Positions 43,726 to 56,109 of a stretch of 64,000 nucleotides of DNA are shown here, piece by piece. Source of the DNA: Hymenopus coronatus (taxonomy: Eukaryota; Arthropoda; Insecta; Mantodea; Hymenopodidae); assembly GCA_030762935.1 (NCBI GenBank), contig CM060900.1, positions 385,632,132 to 385,696,131 of the forward strand. The letters are read 5' to 3'. The translations under genes were made by a program, and so were the position numbers. The notes below the pieces were generated by a model. It made no database searches, had not been told where the DNA came from, and saw nothing but the letters and a program-made list of their open reading frames with translations. Each line of letters begins with the position of its first letter. Position 1 is the first letter of the stretch.

Positions 43726-44955
43726 AAGTGGAGATGACACAAGACATGTAATGCATAAGCCCTTATTCTGACCCTTAAACGGTGAGTGGTATATTCTGTT
43801 ATTGGTTAAAGCTGACTATATTGATAGTTACAACAGAATAAATATAAATATAAAAGAAGAAAACGAAAAGAAACTAACAGGTATGTGATAACTTACATTT
43901 CGGTTTCTTTTGACAAATTCGAACCCGATTCCACACACAATTTTATAAAATATGGTTCTGATATTAGGCAAATATGGATCAACATTTACTTACTGTGACA
44001 CCTTATCAACTGTTGGGAGTTCATGTTTAAAAAAGGAATTCTGTACTGTTACGCGAATTGCATTCTTCATAAAAAGTTTCACCACTACTTTTACAGGAAT
44101 TATTGATATTTCTCACAATATGTATAATTAACGTTCAACACTATTGTTCTTTCACCGCTAGCCAATGGTTTACAGCCTTTATGCTTTACGCAACTTGATG
44201 GAGACGCAAGACCAAATTCATGATTGTAAACAGCAACAAATATACTCCAGATATCAGGTGGCTCATAAGAGTTGCATGTTGGAAATTGTAGCTGTGTTCA
44301 ATCGCATAAATCAGCGTTTCTTAAACTGTTAAGTATTTTTAAAGAATATTATATAATTTAAGACATAATTGATTCTGTAATGTAGATTATAAGCTTGGGA
44401 TTAGCATCCTGAGCGCATTACTACTGTGTTGTTCCTCGGTGCATCGAGTGGATTCGATTTAGCGCGGATCAACCTAACAGGGAATAGAGAAGTTTCTCTA
44501 AACAGAGTTTGCCAACCTCATAGACATGCTCGCCGTGTTTCTGAAAACCTCCTGTAGTTGCTCGTAGCAACAATGACTTGAGAATCTCGCCATGCCCTAT
44601 CACGTCAAATTGTAGTTTAAGATAACGAGAATTTGAACACCAATTCTAAATAAAGCTTTATTTTGGGAAATGTCTCTGATTACACTAACGCAGCACAACC
44701 AGCGGTTTGTTTATTTATTGTACTTGTATTTGTTATTATTTCTTGCGGTTATATTCTCTAGATTTACACATAGAAGTACATTTTTTGGGATATTTACTCC
44801 AGAATTATTTATTTTATATTACCTTAGGATCTTTCAACTTTACTGAATAATGATACAAAAATTATTTGATAACTTTTGGACAATATATGAATTAACGTAA
44901 CACTAGTGCTTCTAACCGTTATGTACTACAGTCACGTGTTATCCAAATATGAGAG
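43726..44955. other. AT-rich intergenic DNA
   Basis: No recognised feature. Confidence 0.45.
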
Positions 44956-45223
44956 TCGTCCCTCGTGGTCTAGGGGTAGCAGGCTAACAGCTTGATCCGG
45001 AAGTACGGGGTTCATACCCGTTGGGAAGGCGTTGGATTTTTTTGGGCTTAACATCCTTAGCATGACTTCCTTCGGAAGAGAAGTAAAAATGTTAGTCCCT
45101 TATCGAAGATTTACGGTATGTAAAAGAAACTCAAGCCTAATAAAGTGGCGTCTTTGACATCCAGTATTGAGTGAGATGCTGAGATCCATAGCAGTTAAAT
45201 GGCGTCCATCAAATTAAAAAAGA
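44956..45223 (+). repeat. tRNA-derived SINE, family S2, copy
   Basis: TCGTCCCTCGTGGTCTAGGG head, B box GGGTTCATACCC, CTTCCTTCGGAAGAGAAG, CTCAAGCCTAATAAAG, end GCAGTTAAATGGCGTCCATC. Flanks ATCCAAATATGAGAG (44941-44955) and ATCCAATTTTGAGGG (45225-45239) look like a diverged target-site duplication. Confidence 0.8.
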
Positions 45224-45789
45224 AATCCAATTTTGAGGGCATTTATGCTATAGGCAGTTTCATCCACAATACCTGTACATTTTACTTTTTGTTTGTCATT
45301 TGCACCACCTCCAAAAGCTGCTGGCTTGCAGAAGGGCAATGCGTCAGAATTCTTGAGTAAACATTCCGAGTAAGTTTGAGAGAACTAAAGTAACCTGCTG
45401 AGTACGGTAATGGAGAGGTTTGATGAAGAAAGTGCTGGACGAAGCGGAAATGGAGTTGAAGCGAGATGCTTATTACAAGGCGAAACTCATTCAAAGAGAG
45501 CATTTTAGGCCTTCTTTTTTCACGAAAGTTGCAAACTATTTTAAATATATTAATTTTCAGTACACCATGTTCCAAAGAGATGCTTTATGCTTCCAAACAT
45601 AAAAATTGTGAGATATATAATAAAGGAAACAATAGTATTGCCATTTTTATTTTCTATAGCAAGCAAGTATCTCCAGATTCCATGAGCCGATCGAAGACCT
45701 TCGGGTATCTTCGTAAAAGCTGTACACAGCGCACACTATAAAACTGTAGTTGCCAGTGACTGACAGCAATGAACTGAAAACAGCTCTCG
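45224..45789. other. No recognisable feature
   Basis: Overlapping 60-97-residue frames on both strands at 45282-45741 lack family motifs and are AT-biased; probably chance. Confidence 0.4.
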
Positions 45790-45872
45790 GAAGAACATTA
45801 CGGTGACCGAGAGGTAAAGAAGGCCTTTCTTCCGCTCATAAGTTCCTAGATTCAAATCCTACCCAGATTATC
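45790..45872 (+). repeat. tRNA-like SINE head
   Basis: ACGGTGACCGAGAGGTAAAG (A box) and CTAGATTCAAATCCTACCC (B box) with tRNA spacing. No acceptor stem. Fragmentary. Confidence 0.5.
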
Positions 45873-46557
45873 ATTTTTTTATGATTGTTAATTTTATGAC
45901 TACATATGTAGAACATAATATTGTAATCATATAACTTTGGCATTTGAAGTTATGGACCTATCTATGCACACAAAAACATAACTGTATTAACACTCGTATC
46001 AAGTAACTAAAAACATATGGTAAATAAACTGTATCTTCTAAAACTGAAACACAAAAAATAGATACAATTAACATAGGGTTTATGAACCCTCAACCCGTAT
46101 GCCCTCAAACATCGGGGCATAGATAAAATAAATGCCTACAGTAATGTGAACGAGAAGCTACAACAGCCTAGGCTTCTTGAATTTGTTCCCAGAAGCCATA
46201 TTTTGTCCTTGGCCCATTTACAGGTAATTGGAGCGCAGCTCCCTTTTTACTTCAGCCCACACGTTCTCACAGAGGGAATCAAAATGTTATCGAATATTAC
46301 CGTGTATTGCACACCGTTTATTGTATCGTCAAGCTACTACAGCATAACTAGACCGACCCTTGGTATCCAACTCCAGCACGATACAGATACGCGACCATGA
46401 TGGCATTATGAACCACGTATTTTGCATCATATCGGGTCCCCTTTGTACGATAGACAGTCACCTTCCACTAACGTGTGGAAGAAAATATTATCCCGTATGG
46501 GAATATCAGCACGGATCGGTTTATCAAGGGTGTTGATCGCTTTGTGAAAGGTATGTT
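45873..46557. other. No recognisable feature
   Basis: An 84-residue + frame at 46146-46400 has no motif. Confidence 0.4.
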
Positions 46558-46569
46558 AATTGAAATATA
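46558..46569 (+). repeat. Target-site duplication of LINE copy B, left
   Basis: AATTGAAATATA, identical to 48893-48904. Confidence 0.85.
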
Positions 46570-47024
46570 TGAATGAATGAATGAAAGAATGAATGAATGA
46601 ATGAATGAATGAATGAATAACTGTATTTATTGACATAGCAATATCATACATTGGATTTCAACAATCGCACGGGTCCACAGACCGTACGTGCTTTTGTAAT
46701 ACACATTACAAGCAATATTAAAACAACAACAACAAAGAATTAAAAGAGTAAACACGAAAGTAAGAAGACATAGGAAATACACAGTCCAAAACAATATTCA
46801 ACAACAATAAAGAATTAAGGGTGAACCCGAAAATAAAAATACAAAGATATTCAAATATAGCAATTTAAATTTACAGCACAGAGTACACCTTCATAAATGC
46901 ACCCTCTTATAATAGAAAATTACACTTAAAAGACATATATACACATAATATATAACATATATAAAACCATAGCACAACAGTGACCTAAGTATGACATAAT
47001 ATATATGTATGCAGAACAATGTAG

Positions 47025-47393
47025 TCACTTTTGTTTAGTTGATCTTATTCCTCCCCCCCCCCCTTTTCTATTGGCAGCCTCCTCAGATCTCAGCTGTCTT
47101 GCCTTTATAAGTTTACCTAGCCCGTCCATGTTTTCCGTGCCTGCCAGTGGCGTCCAACATGCTTCTATCCCTACATTCGTAGTGGTAAAAAATCGCGGCA
47201 AATATTTTTCCCGCCATTCCTCCGTACCCCTACATCTTGCCAAGATGTGAGTCCACGACTCTTCCTCCTCGCAAATGGGACAGATTCTCGTACCATTCTC
47301 GTCAGAAATGTTCGTGCTCCTCCATGCTCCTAGTCTAATCCACGCGAGCCCCTCTCTAATGAGTTTGGTACCTGTTTTGATGTATTGCTCCAT
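47025..47393 (-). pseudogene. LINE copy B C-terminal zinc-finger region
   Basis: Frame with MEQYIKTGTKLIREGLAWI, then CPICEEEESWTHILARC (C-x2-C-x8-H-x3-C finger at about residues 38-54), RGTEEWREKYLPRFF and a poly-Gly stretch from the poly-C tract at 47054-47063. It is separated from the preceding part by one TAG (47403-47405) where copy A has a Ser codon, so this stop is a late mutation in copy B. Such C-terminal fingers in LINE polyproteins are thought to bind the RNA template. Confidence 0.8.
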
Positions 47394-47402
47394 ACCCCAC
47401 TC

Positions 47403-47669
47403 CTATTTCAGCCCAGGCTGTACTTCTAATGACACCTTCTCTGTGCATTGCGCAATTATTTGCTGTTTGTCAATATCACAGAGACGTTTCTTAATTTTTC
47501 TCCAAATACTTCGCCTGTTTTCCTGCCCCGCCAACCAAATGTCTCCCATCCCAATGGTTTCCAAACCTTTCTTTAATTTTGATGCACACGTCAAATTACC
47601 ATCCATTCGCAACTGTTCACGGTAGCAGACTGCCCTAATTAGAGATTGGTTTCCGTGAACAATTCTCAA
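47403..47669 (-). pseudogene. LINE copy B post-RT segment
   Basis: KLKKGLETIGMGDIWLAGQE, NRRSIWRKIKKRLCDID and a basic, helical segment up to LEVQPGLK, then TAG. Frameshifted relative to the reverse transcriptase, which ends near 47635. The same segment in copy A (20809-21045) lacks this stop. Confidence 0.8.
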
Positions 47670-48390
47670 CTGCTCTGATTTTGCACTCTATCGTTTCACT
47701 ATGTGCCCCGAATTCCCTCATTATTCCGCAGTTTGCCGTACCCCTACCTACACCCAGAATTCCTTCCAAAAATTGGGTCCTCACTTGATCCAGATTCCCT
47801 GTTTGTTCCCACCCCGATATTTCTCCTCCGTATGTCATCGTGGATCTAACTGTCGCTCCGTATACAATATCCATTAAGGTTATGGATATATTCGGTATTC
47901 TGTAGCGTATCCGGAGAGCTTCCGTCGCTTTCACACTTGCCTTGTGTTTCGTAATGTCAATGTGTTTTGTCCATTTTCCGTTCATTGTGAATGTGAGTCC
48001 TAAGTACACAAAAGATTTAACATTGACCAGTATCTGACCTGCATATGTCCAAGTCTCCTCCCTGCTATAAACACAACCCTTTTTGAAAGTCATTGCCTTA
48101 GTCTTATTCACATTAACTGTAAGTATCCATTCATCGCAATAATTCTTAAGTTTGTCCAGTCCTCGTTGCAATCCGTTTACTGTCGTAGAGCACAATACTA
48201 AATCGTCTGCGTATAAAAATGTTGGGATCTGCAAATCCGCTACTACTGGTGCTTGGATATTCTCTGCTATCATTGTATCAGTAATATCATCGACAAAGAG
48301 ATTAAATAGCAAGGGAGATAAAATACAACCCTGCCTCACTCCCCTATAGCTTCGGCAGCTCTCGGACACTCTGTTTCTGTCGTACTTCAC
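47635..48390 (-). pseudogene. LINE copy B reverse transcriptase, catalytic half
   Basis: 251 residues. YRGVRQGCILSPLLFNLFVD is the motif B region, FLYADDLVL (about residues 58-66) the YADD active site with both aspartates intact, and LKNYCDEWILTVNVNKTKAM and FVYLGLTFTMNGKW the following conserved blocks. It is joined to the upstream part by a 2-bp insertion near 48389, after QMSNSV. Confidence 0.9.
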
Positions 48391-48892
48391 ACAGAATTCG
48401 ACATTTGGTACATTGCCTGCAATGCTCTAACCATTTTACTTGATAACCCCTTTCTGCCTAGTTTGTACCATAATGCATTTCGATTGATAGAGTCAAATGC
48501 CTTCTTAAAGTCCACAAAAGCACAATGAAGCTTTCCCCGCTTAATTAACAGTTGCTTCGTCCTTAAAGTGTCTAATATAAAAGCGGCATCTATGGTACTG
48601 TGTCCTTCTCTAAAACCCATTTGAAAGTTTGCCAAATTTAGATTCCCAGTCCTTTATCCGGTTATATAACACTCTACAATAAATTTGCTCCATAATTGGC
48701 AAAAGAGTAAACCCCCTATAGTTATCCGGATTTCCAATAGTTCCCTTCCCTTTATAAATGGGATGAATAATGCCCTTTCCCCAACATGTAGGGTAATTCC
48801 CCTCAATAAACAGTCTGTTACATATCTGGAGCATACTCCTACCAAACTCATTAACATTGGCTGCGCCTTTAAAAACTTCCGGGGGCAGCCCA
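48387..48892 (-). pseudogene. LINE copy B reverse transcriptase, N-terminal half
   Basis: From the truncated 5' end: PPEVFKG, MLQICNRLFIEGNYP, IIHPIYKGKG..PDNYRGFTLLPIMEQI (finger and palm blocks), a frameshift near 48640, then NFQMGFREGHSTIDA and CAFVDFKKAFDSINR with the motif A aspartate. Two frameshifts (about 48640 and 48389) and no endonuclease: the element was truncated on insertion, as is usual for LINEs. Confidence 0.9.
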
Positions 48893-48904
48893 AATTGAAA
48901 TATA
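48893..48904 (+). repeat. Target-site duplication of LINE copy B, right
   Basis: AATTGAAATATA, identical to 46558-46569. Confidence 0.85.
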
Positions 48905-49479
48905 AATTGAATCTTAAAACATGTTTCAAAACATTGGTTTTCTTAATAATACTTATTTCTGTGCACCACATGCTTTCGTGTGCAGCATATTGATGCTCGG
49001 TAGGATAAACACTCAAAGAAGCATCACACTATCATATTATTAATTGTACCGAATGTCATGTAAGAACTAAGTATATAAAATAAAACAAACAGCCTATATT
49101 AGTTGATTCAAAATCATTAAGAGAAGGAAAAAAATGTTTGCTAAGGCGAGATGGGAACCTGTGGCCCTCACCAGAGGAATAACCTGCGTTTTCTCACAGC
49201 GATACAGGGAATACACATTAAAGATTGTAGGTTTTACAATCCAAACTATATATGTTTTGTGTAGTTAATATTTTTAGTTAATATTGATAGTTTGCTGTTG
49301 AAGAAACCAAGTTATGCGTTTGGTTATGATTATTGATCATATGGGTTAGTTATATTAAGATTTAGAAATTGTGACAACTTGTTGCTGTCGCTTCAAAACT
49401 GCATCGTTGATGGAGTACACAAGGCGCTGTGCCGTGAGGGCCTTAGACGAATTTGGCGTGCAAGACATGACTCACTTTT
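48905..49479. other. No recognisable feature
   Basis: AT-rich, no signals recognised. Confidence 0.45.
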
Positions 49480-49910
49480 TTTATAGCGCGTGTAGATTGT
49501 AGGTAGAGAACGTATTGTATTCCACCCAAAAAGTCGATACCGAGATTTCCCCGGAAATACGTATTTTAAGGACCACTGAACTCAAGAAGAGAATTTTTAG
49601 AAAAAGGTCAGTGTGTGTCTCTATGTGTGTGTTTCTGTGGACGCCATAACTAAAAAACCAAAAGTCATGAAATATCAAAGTTGGTATTTAAGTTCAGATT
49701 TTCATAGGATGCGATACGAATATTTTCAGAAATATTTTTTGAATACTTCCATCTTCTAAGAGTGGCTCTAGCGATTTTGAATAAGATGCCATATACTAAA
49801 GATGTTTATATGAGAAATAAAATGTAGATCCGGAATGCTTTTAGAATAGTTCCTGAACTCCCGTTCATATTGAATAATTTTTGATAGCTGTTAAACCAAA
49901 AGAGATATAC
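49480..49910 (-). repeat. Dispersed repeat family R, copy 1
   Basis: Inverted relative of the blocks at 58.97-59.48 and 59.82-60.25 kb. Minus-strand landmarks are AAACATCTTTAGTATA, TTCAAAATCG, GAACTTAAATACCAA, ACACACACACATAGAGACA, GACCTTTTTCTAAAA, TATTTCCGGGGAAATCTCGG and GAATACAATACGTTCTCT. Related blocks are common in arthropod genomes as unclassified repeats; I cannot assign a class. Confidence 0.7.
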
Positions 49911-50402
49911 AAAAACATTTTTTTTGTATAGTTAACCATTTCAGAGATACTCTCTGTTATTGGATTCAATTTTAAATTCTTAAAACTTTTCTCAAACCGG
50001 AGCACTCGAGCGTTTCATCCCTCTTTTGTTTCATTCGTGACCAGAAAAGAAAACCCAATTGTAATGACATTCTTATCGTGATTGCTTTCAAAAGATGGAA
50101 TATCGCTTTAGCGTGTATTCCTTGTTTCCCTTCTACTTATAAGGAACTATGTATTAAGCGTTTCTGTTAATTTTTATTTTGTTCAGCATTATTTAGGCAA
50201 CATTTTGAATGGATCACATTAAAAAATGTTTTCTCTCTCAGAATAATTATTCAGTGAAATTTGTTAAATATTGGAAGGCTTAGAGGCCAAATTAAACTAT
50301 TCGAACATCAAAAAAGCAGTAATGTTTTAAAGGAATAATGATAATGATTACAATATAATAATATATTGTATATTATTATTATAAAATATATAATAATATA
50401 AT
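49911..50402. other. AT-rich DNA
   Basis: The last 60 bp are almost pure A/T (TA/TAA-like) and precede a SINE. Confidence 0.5.
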
Positions 50403-50745
50403 ATGCATCACTGTGGTCGAGTGGCTAGACCGCCAGCCTCCCACCTAGCCGGCCCAGGTTCGATCCCAAGCTCCCGCATGTAGGCTTTGTGGTGGGCAAA
50501 GCGGCGTCTGGCCGATTTTTCTCAGGTCTACCGGGGCCCCCCACCACCCATTCTACCAACTGCTACATCATCACCTTTCCTGTCATCCATTTCGCTTTCA
50601 TTTCATACGGACCACTCGTTCCAGGTTCTTCATTCTGTGGATTTGTGCCGTTAGCTCTCCAACAGGCTTCTCATCCCTAGGCACTCACTTGTAAGTCTAA
50701 GCTGGGTGTGAGAGCTGCATACGGGGAGGGTAAGTTGACTACGTA
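50403..50745 (+). repeat. tRNA-derived SINE, family S1b, copy 2
   Basis: TGGTCGAGTGGCTAGACCGC (A box), CCAGGTTCGATCCCAAG (B box), GGTGGGCAAAGCGGCGTCTG, a TTCATTTCAT-containing middle and GGCACTCACTTGTAAG near the end. TAATAATATAAT-type sequence occurs on both sides and may be a target duplication, but it is low in complexity. Confidence 0.8.
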
Positions 50746-51002
50746 AAAATAATAATATAATAATTATAATATGGAATTAGTATATTATATGTGCCCATTG
50801 AAAATAACATAACTTGTAAAATGATTGAAACTGACTTTATTATGTTATACCAGTAATCTGTGCAGAAGTAATATAACTGGTAAAATGTATTCTAGTGGTG
50901 CAATGAACTTAATGTGCATGCGTTTTGCTGCATACACATTCTACAGCAGGTTTAAATACATGTGTATCACAACTGATATTTCAAACTGACTGTGCAAGTG
51001 TA

Positions 51003-51062
51003 TGATGTGTGTGTGTGTGTGTGGGTGGATGTGTGTGTGTGGGTGTGTGGGTGGATGTGTGT
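51003..51062. repeat. (GT)n/GGGTGGATGT tract
   Basis: Imperfect GT-rich microsatellite at the tail end of the S4 SINE; the Val/Cys/Trp-rich frame across it is an artefact. Confidence 0.8.
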
Positions 51063-51064
51063 GT

Positions 51065-51570
51065 GTACCTTATGGAGGGCTACCCCACACTGCAGCAGTG
51101 GACTTATTGTAGTCAGACTTCTGGAAGAAGAGGAGGGTGAGAGTAATTTCAGAGGGAGCCATCAGGACAGTAAGAGAGCCACCATTGAGGGACCCTAACA
51201 GTTCTTAAACAGTTCTTCATCTAGACAGGAGCTAGTGGTTTAGTCCCGGATAGACTATCTGAGCCCGCAGACTCTGGAAGTACAGCTCCATCTCGCCACC
51301 GAGAGCTGTATTTCCAGACCATAGACAGTTTCACGAAATGGCGCCTCTGCCGCCGTCCTCATCGACACTTACAACCCTAAAAGCGACCAACTTGGATGAA
51401 ATGAAGGGGCAAGAAGTTCGGGTAAATGAAGAATCTTCCTCAGAATTCACCTCGTGACCCCAGGAAAACCCCGAAAAAACTCATGGGTCAGAAGAGGTTG
51501 ACTGCGGGGAACTGATCCCGCAACCTCTCGAATGCCAATCCCTGAAGATACACCTGAGCCACCTGACCCT
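51065..51570 (-). repeat. Long tRNA-derived SINE, family S4
   Basis: Minus strand: GGTGGCTCAGGTGTATCTTC (A box) at about 51560, GGTTGCGGGATCAGTTCCCC (B box), CTTCTGACCCATGAGTTTTT, TCGGGGTTTTCCTGGGGTCA, then a body of about 400 bp ending in TGCAGTGTGGGGTAGCCCTC. At about 500 bp it is the longest SINE here. It ends next to a GT-rich tract that may be its tail. Only one clear copy in the window. Confidence 0.7.
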
Positions 51571-51805
51571 GTAAGTGTATGATGTGTAATGAAATAAGAA
51601 TATCTACAAACATACTTTTGCAGAGACTTACAATGTATATTTATGAGCCGCCACTAACATTATTTGTATATATGTGAGCCCTTTGCATACCATATAGCTG
51701 TACCATAACAGATTTTACCTATAGCATCAAATTGGATGCCTCTCTAAATTTTACTATTTAAAGACTTTTTTGCAGTTTGCACACTATACCCTTCAGTATA
51801 GCATC

Positions 51806-51807
<2 letters not shown>
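51571..51807. other. No recognisable feature
   Basis: Short AT-rich interval. Confidence 0.5.
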
Positions 51808-51846
<39 letters not shown>

Positions 51847-51875
51847 GTAATAATAATAACAACAATAATAACTAT
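51808..51875. repeat. (AAT)n microsatellite
   Basis: About 12 units followed by interrupted repeats. Confidence 0.9.
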
Positions 51876-52738
51876 AATGTTAAAAAATAGTATATACTTC
51901 ACTTAGCTACCACTACACTGAGTTGCTGTGTAGCCTGGGGTCCAAAACAGAATCAAACCTAGAGGTTGTGGAGCTATTGTGCCCTGTGAAGATTGACCAA
52001 AATTCTTGAAAATGTTGATTTTTTTTTTATTTTAACACATTAATATTCCGTGGTCCTAGTAGATAAATATGCCGAAGTTTTTTTTCAGGCACTTGCAATT
52101 TGAACACTTGTCGGGAGATCTTTTTAATTAAAGCTTTAATGGTAACAAATGACACTTTAACTATTATAATATGTGTTTCTCTATATGCATGTTTCAAGTA
52201 TGCAAATGTCCAAAATACTCCTTGCGGTGCACATTTTAACCAATTAGTTTGATTTTTATACCAGAGAACCTTAATATCATAGTAAATAACAATTATGGAA
52301 TAAAAATTAATTATGTATTTCTATTAACACAAAACTATAAAAATCAATAAAAAGTATGAGGGAATAGTTTAACATGCCTTTTCCTGTAGTAATATCTAAT
52401 TAATTTGAAGCTCATGTGATAAGTTTTAAACTGATGTTCCTGGAATGTAAATATGAAGTTTTGTTACAAAATTTGAAATTTGAAGCGCAAGCAGCTCTTT
52501 TGGTAGAGTAGAGAAAAACAAAAATATGTTGTATTTTTTTAAAATTTGCTTCACGCATTCGTCTCGAAATTTCATAATTAGTTACACATAAAGGAAGGTG
52601 ATAAAAATATGAACGTACTTGCTTAAGAAACATTGAATTTGAAATTTTCACAGATTGGTCCATTTAATCTAATATCTACATACTTCCTACCATTGTTTAG
52701 TTTTCTTGTTCGACCTGTTTAATAATTTTCCTAAACCA
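51876..52738. other. AT-rich intergenic DNA
   Basis: No recognised feature. Confidence 0.5.
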
Positions 52739-52960
52739 TTAGACTCTTACTGTGCTCAAAAGGTATACAATTTCGTTTAAATTTCTCCTGGATTTTACAT
52801 TCATTAACTTTATCACAGGAATTTCTTTTGGTAATGTTGTCCATTCCTTTCTACCCATCCTCTCCATTACAATTCTAGTTTCTTCATATTCCAAAGCTAT
52901 ATTCCATTCTTTATCCGTCAGGAGACGCAAGGGGCATTTTTCCAAATGTTCTCTAAACAT
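52739..52960 (-). pseudogene. Possible LINE C-terminal fragment or chance ORF
   Basis: 73-residue frame with FREHLEKCPLRLLTDKEWNI, a charged helical stretch and KEWTTLPKEIP, compositionally more protein-like than its neighbours. The spacing H-x4-C resembles the second half of a LINE C-terminal finger, but the first cysteine pair is not visible. No confident family assignment. Confidence 0.25.
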
Positions 52961-55597
52961 TCAATTTAAGCACCGCTGTCCTACCCCATTCAAAGCCTTT
53001 TCTTGCCACCTTATCATACATATAAATGTAGTGTATCTTTTTAATTACAAATCCATATCCGAGTAGTGTTCACTCAAGTCCAGTCTTGTTTTATAAACAG
53101 CTTTCAGTTATCACACTGATAGGTAACTTAAACCTTGCTACTAATAAAGTTATTGAAATGTAAAGCAGCTATTTGGGAGGGTTGTCTGAAATTATTACTT
53201 ACTGAAAATTTTCATTCTTTGAGATTATACCACCTTCCTCTGATTCCAGCAATTTTTTAAAGCAAGTTACAAGCCGAATTTTAAACTCAAGTAGAAAATC
53301 GTAGATTGCTTAAAATAATATAATCAGTTGTGACTCGTAACTCTGAATTAATAACCATCTTCTAAACCATTCTTTTGCGATACTTTTGTGACTGGCAAGT
53401 TAAAGTGGCTACTTCCAGTTCCGCTCCCCTGTGACGTCATACGCGTAGTCTTAGAGCAAAAAATGAATTGTACGTAAAATAAATTAATAGATGCATAAAA
53501 GACAACACAAAAATTCTACACATTGACTGTTCTTTTACACGTTGTATGTATGTTAGCTCTGAGAAATTCAGTTTTATTCCCGGTGTAGCACTGAAAATAA
53601 CAGATTTGATTGATCTTCCTATACAAGATACGGACAGTAAATACAACATACAGAACCCTAATTATTGGAGCATCACAAAACATGGTTTTATTACAGTATT
53701 TTGATAGTATTTAATCATTTGCCTGGTGCAATTAACAGTGAACTCTTCAAAATAATACACACATATCTAACAAACAACACATTATTTCAATCGTCCGATT
53801 TGACCAACCAGGTTATAGGACATTAAACTAAACTAAAAAAAAAAAAAAAAAATAAAGCAAAAGAACCACTGATTACAAATGAAAATCTGTTCACAAATAA
53901 ATGTAGGATTTATTCGATGATTCCTCAACAATTCTGCCGTATAGTTTATTTTCGACGTTCACTGCAGTAGCGTCTACTACTGCACGTTGAGAATTTCCCG
54001 TCTAAACTGACGCAACTGCTGCACGCCTTGCACACCTAGATGAAACTGAACTATCTGTGGGGCTTGTTCTCTACTTTTTTTCATGTCTATTGCGTAGCAA
54101 CAAACTTCCAGAAACAGTCGCACGTGTATTTTAATAAAAATATGTATGAAAAATATTATTCCCTATTAAACCCACGCAGGTACGACAATGCACAAAGTCG
54201 ATGTCAAAGAACTCGCTGACGAAACATGTGCCAATCTCGCAACAATCAGCTATGACTTTCAAAGCATACTGCTCACACACGTGCGGTAATTAGGGCCGAA
54301 AATGTTATTCACAGTATATATATACGCGCGCGCACTCGCTAAAGTCGTAAAATCTGCAATATAGCTACCGTTTTATAACCATTGTTTATGCTATTGCACG
54401 CAACATGTTAAATGTCTCCATGGTTCGTAAATTAATTCCTCATGGTTAATTGAACATTCATCATGATTAAAATACTCAATGCAGCGCGTTTTTGGTTAGC
54501 ATTTTATCAAACATTTATTTTTTATAAGAGATCATGCCAACTTTTATGGTTACATCACAAATATATTTACTATAAACCAATTAATTTCGTCTTATCTTGA
54601 CATGGAGTTGTTGCAATTTACTTTTATCCTATCCTATAGACGTCATGCATACGTTTCATGTATCCTAGGAAACAACAAAATCAGTAATTATTTTAACTCC
54701 TTCGGTAGCTCCCCATTCTTTAAATAATGACAACTTCCGGTCATATAAGTCCTTCGACTTGCCGGGTGTAAACTAAGTACAACTATTTAGCACAATCTAA
54801 AACTTCGTCGGGAATATCCACTTTCATTCATCTATTGATTTATTTGGTGGAGTTTATACAACCCGAACTGAAATTGTTTATTCCGGCGGGATTACGCAGC
54901 AACGAATAAAGCACTACCTAAGTCATGCCTAAAATTCATTTCCTCGTAATGACTACTCTAACATTGTTAATATTAATAAATATAAGAAAATATCAGTTAA
55001 TACTAGGATAGGATAAAACATTGTAAACTACACGTGGCTTATTAGACCACTATTTGCTTATGCGCTCGAGCACTAAACACCCCATTCACAAATAATAGTC
55101 TATTTAAGCCACTTATAAATAATTTTCTTCTATACACAAAAAATGTGGTTAAAAAGTAAGTATTTCAGTAACATTGGCAAGAAAGGACAATTTATTCACA
55201 TTTATCAAGCTATAAATATCTCAAAAATCAGTTCAATATCAATATAATCCTTTGTCCATAAGTTTACATAAATAAAATGTCCCTTTATTTGTTTGAACAC
55301 AGTGGAATTGCAATATCAACAATTAAAAATATCTTAAAACTTAATCTGTAGTAACAATATATTTTATTATTCTACTAAATTTCGTATACATCTGTGGGGA
55401 TGTTTGTAAGCCAGGCTTAACAACGATTTTCATTCCTTGGACAGTGAAGTAGCGTAACTTTTCAGTCGTAATTTAATCGATATCCAAACACGCTACATTG
55501 TTGAGTCATTTTCATGTTTCACATGTGAAATGGAAATGAGAAGATTGATTATCTTGGCTGCAAAGTTAGGTTATGATTCAGGATACCTGAGAAAAAA

Positions 55598-55603
<6 letters not shown>
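52961..55603. other. AT-rich intergenic DNA
   Basis: About 2.6 kb without recognised genes. A poly-A run of about 18 lies near 53833-53851. A short CpG/GCGC tract lies at about 54320-54335. Confidence 0.5.

Positions 55604-55655
<52 letters not shown>
55604..55655. repeat. (TA)n microsatellite
   Basis: About 26 uninterrupted units. Confidence 0.95.
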
Positions 55656-55658
<3 letters not shown>

Positions 55659-56109
55659 TGGAAAACAGACACTGAAAATATAAATATAAATATGATATTT
55701 AGCACACAGAATGGAAGACTGGAACTCACAGCAAATCAAATGTAATGTGAAAACCAAGAAAAAAAGTAATGCTTCACTATTTTAATATTGTTAAGAATCT
55801 TTCGGCAAACTGAAGATCGATACTCACTTGAAAGCAGTGTTAACATACGGACATCAATGAAATATAAAGCCATTAAAGCGAAACCACATCTTAAACATAT
55901 TTCCACTAACATGTGTCACTATTCTTTCACTGAAATAAAATAGCACACGTTACAATATGCATATTATGCAACCATGTCATTTACTAGCGGACTTGTACGG
56001 ACTATAGCAATCAGCTGGTTTAAACTGACCATAGTCTGGCTATATCGTCAACCACAGGTCAATATACCGAGTGATTATGAAATGTACTTTATTTATGTGT
56101 GTTCTTTAA
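55656..56109. other. No recognisable feature
   Basis: AT-rich, no signals recognised. Confidence 0.5.

Larger units (their letters stand above)
46570..48892 (-). mobile_element. 5'-truncated LINE, copy B
   Basis: A 2.3-kb non-LTR retrotransposon on the minus strand. The 3' end at 46570 carries an imperfect (GAAT)n tail (46570-46618 on the + strand), the 5' end is truncated inside the reverse transcriptase at 48892, and a perfect 12-bp target duplication flanks it. Order on the minus strand: reverse transcriptase, thumb and connection, a CCHC-like finger, a poly-C/Gly tract, then about 450 bp of 3' UTR. The reverse-transcriptase blocks and tetranucleotide tail suggest an RTE- or Nimb-like LINE, but the clade is not settled. 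Confidence 0.9.

Noticed and set aside
45282..45741. Overlapping 60-97-residue frames on both strands as a possible gene
   Set aside because: No conserved motif, AT-biased composition, and open on both strands, as expected by chance in low-stop stretches.
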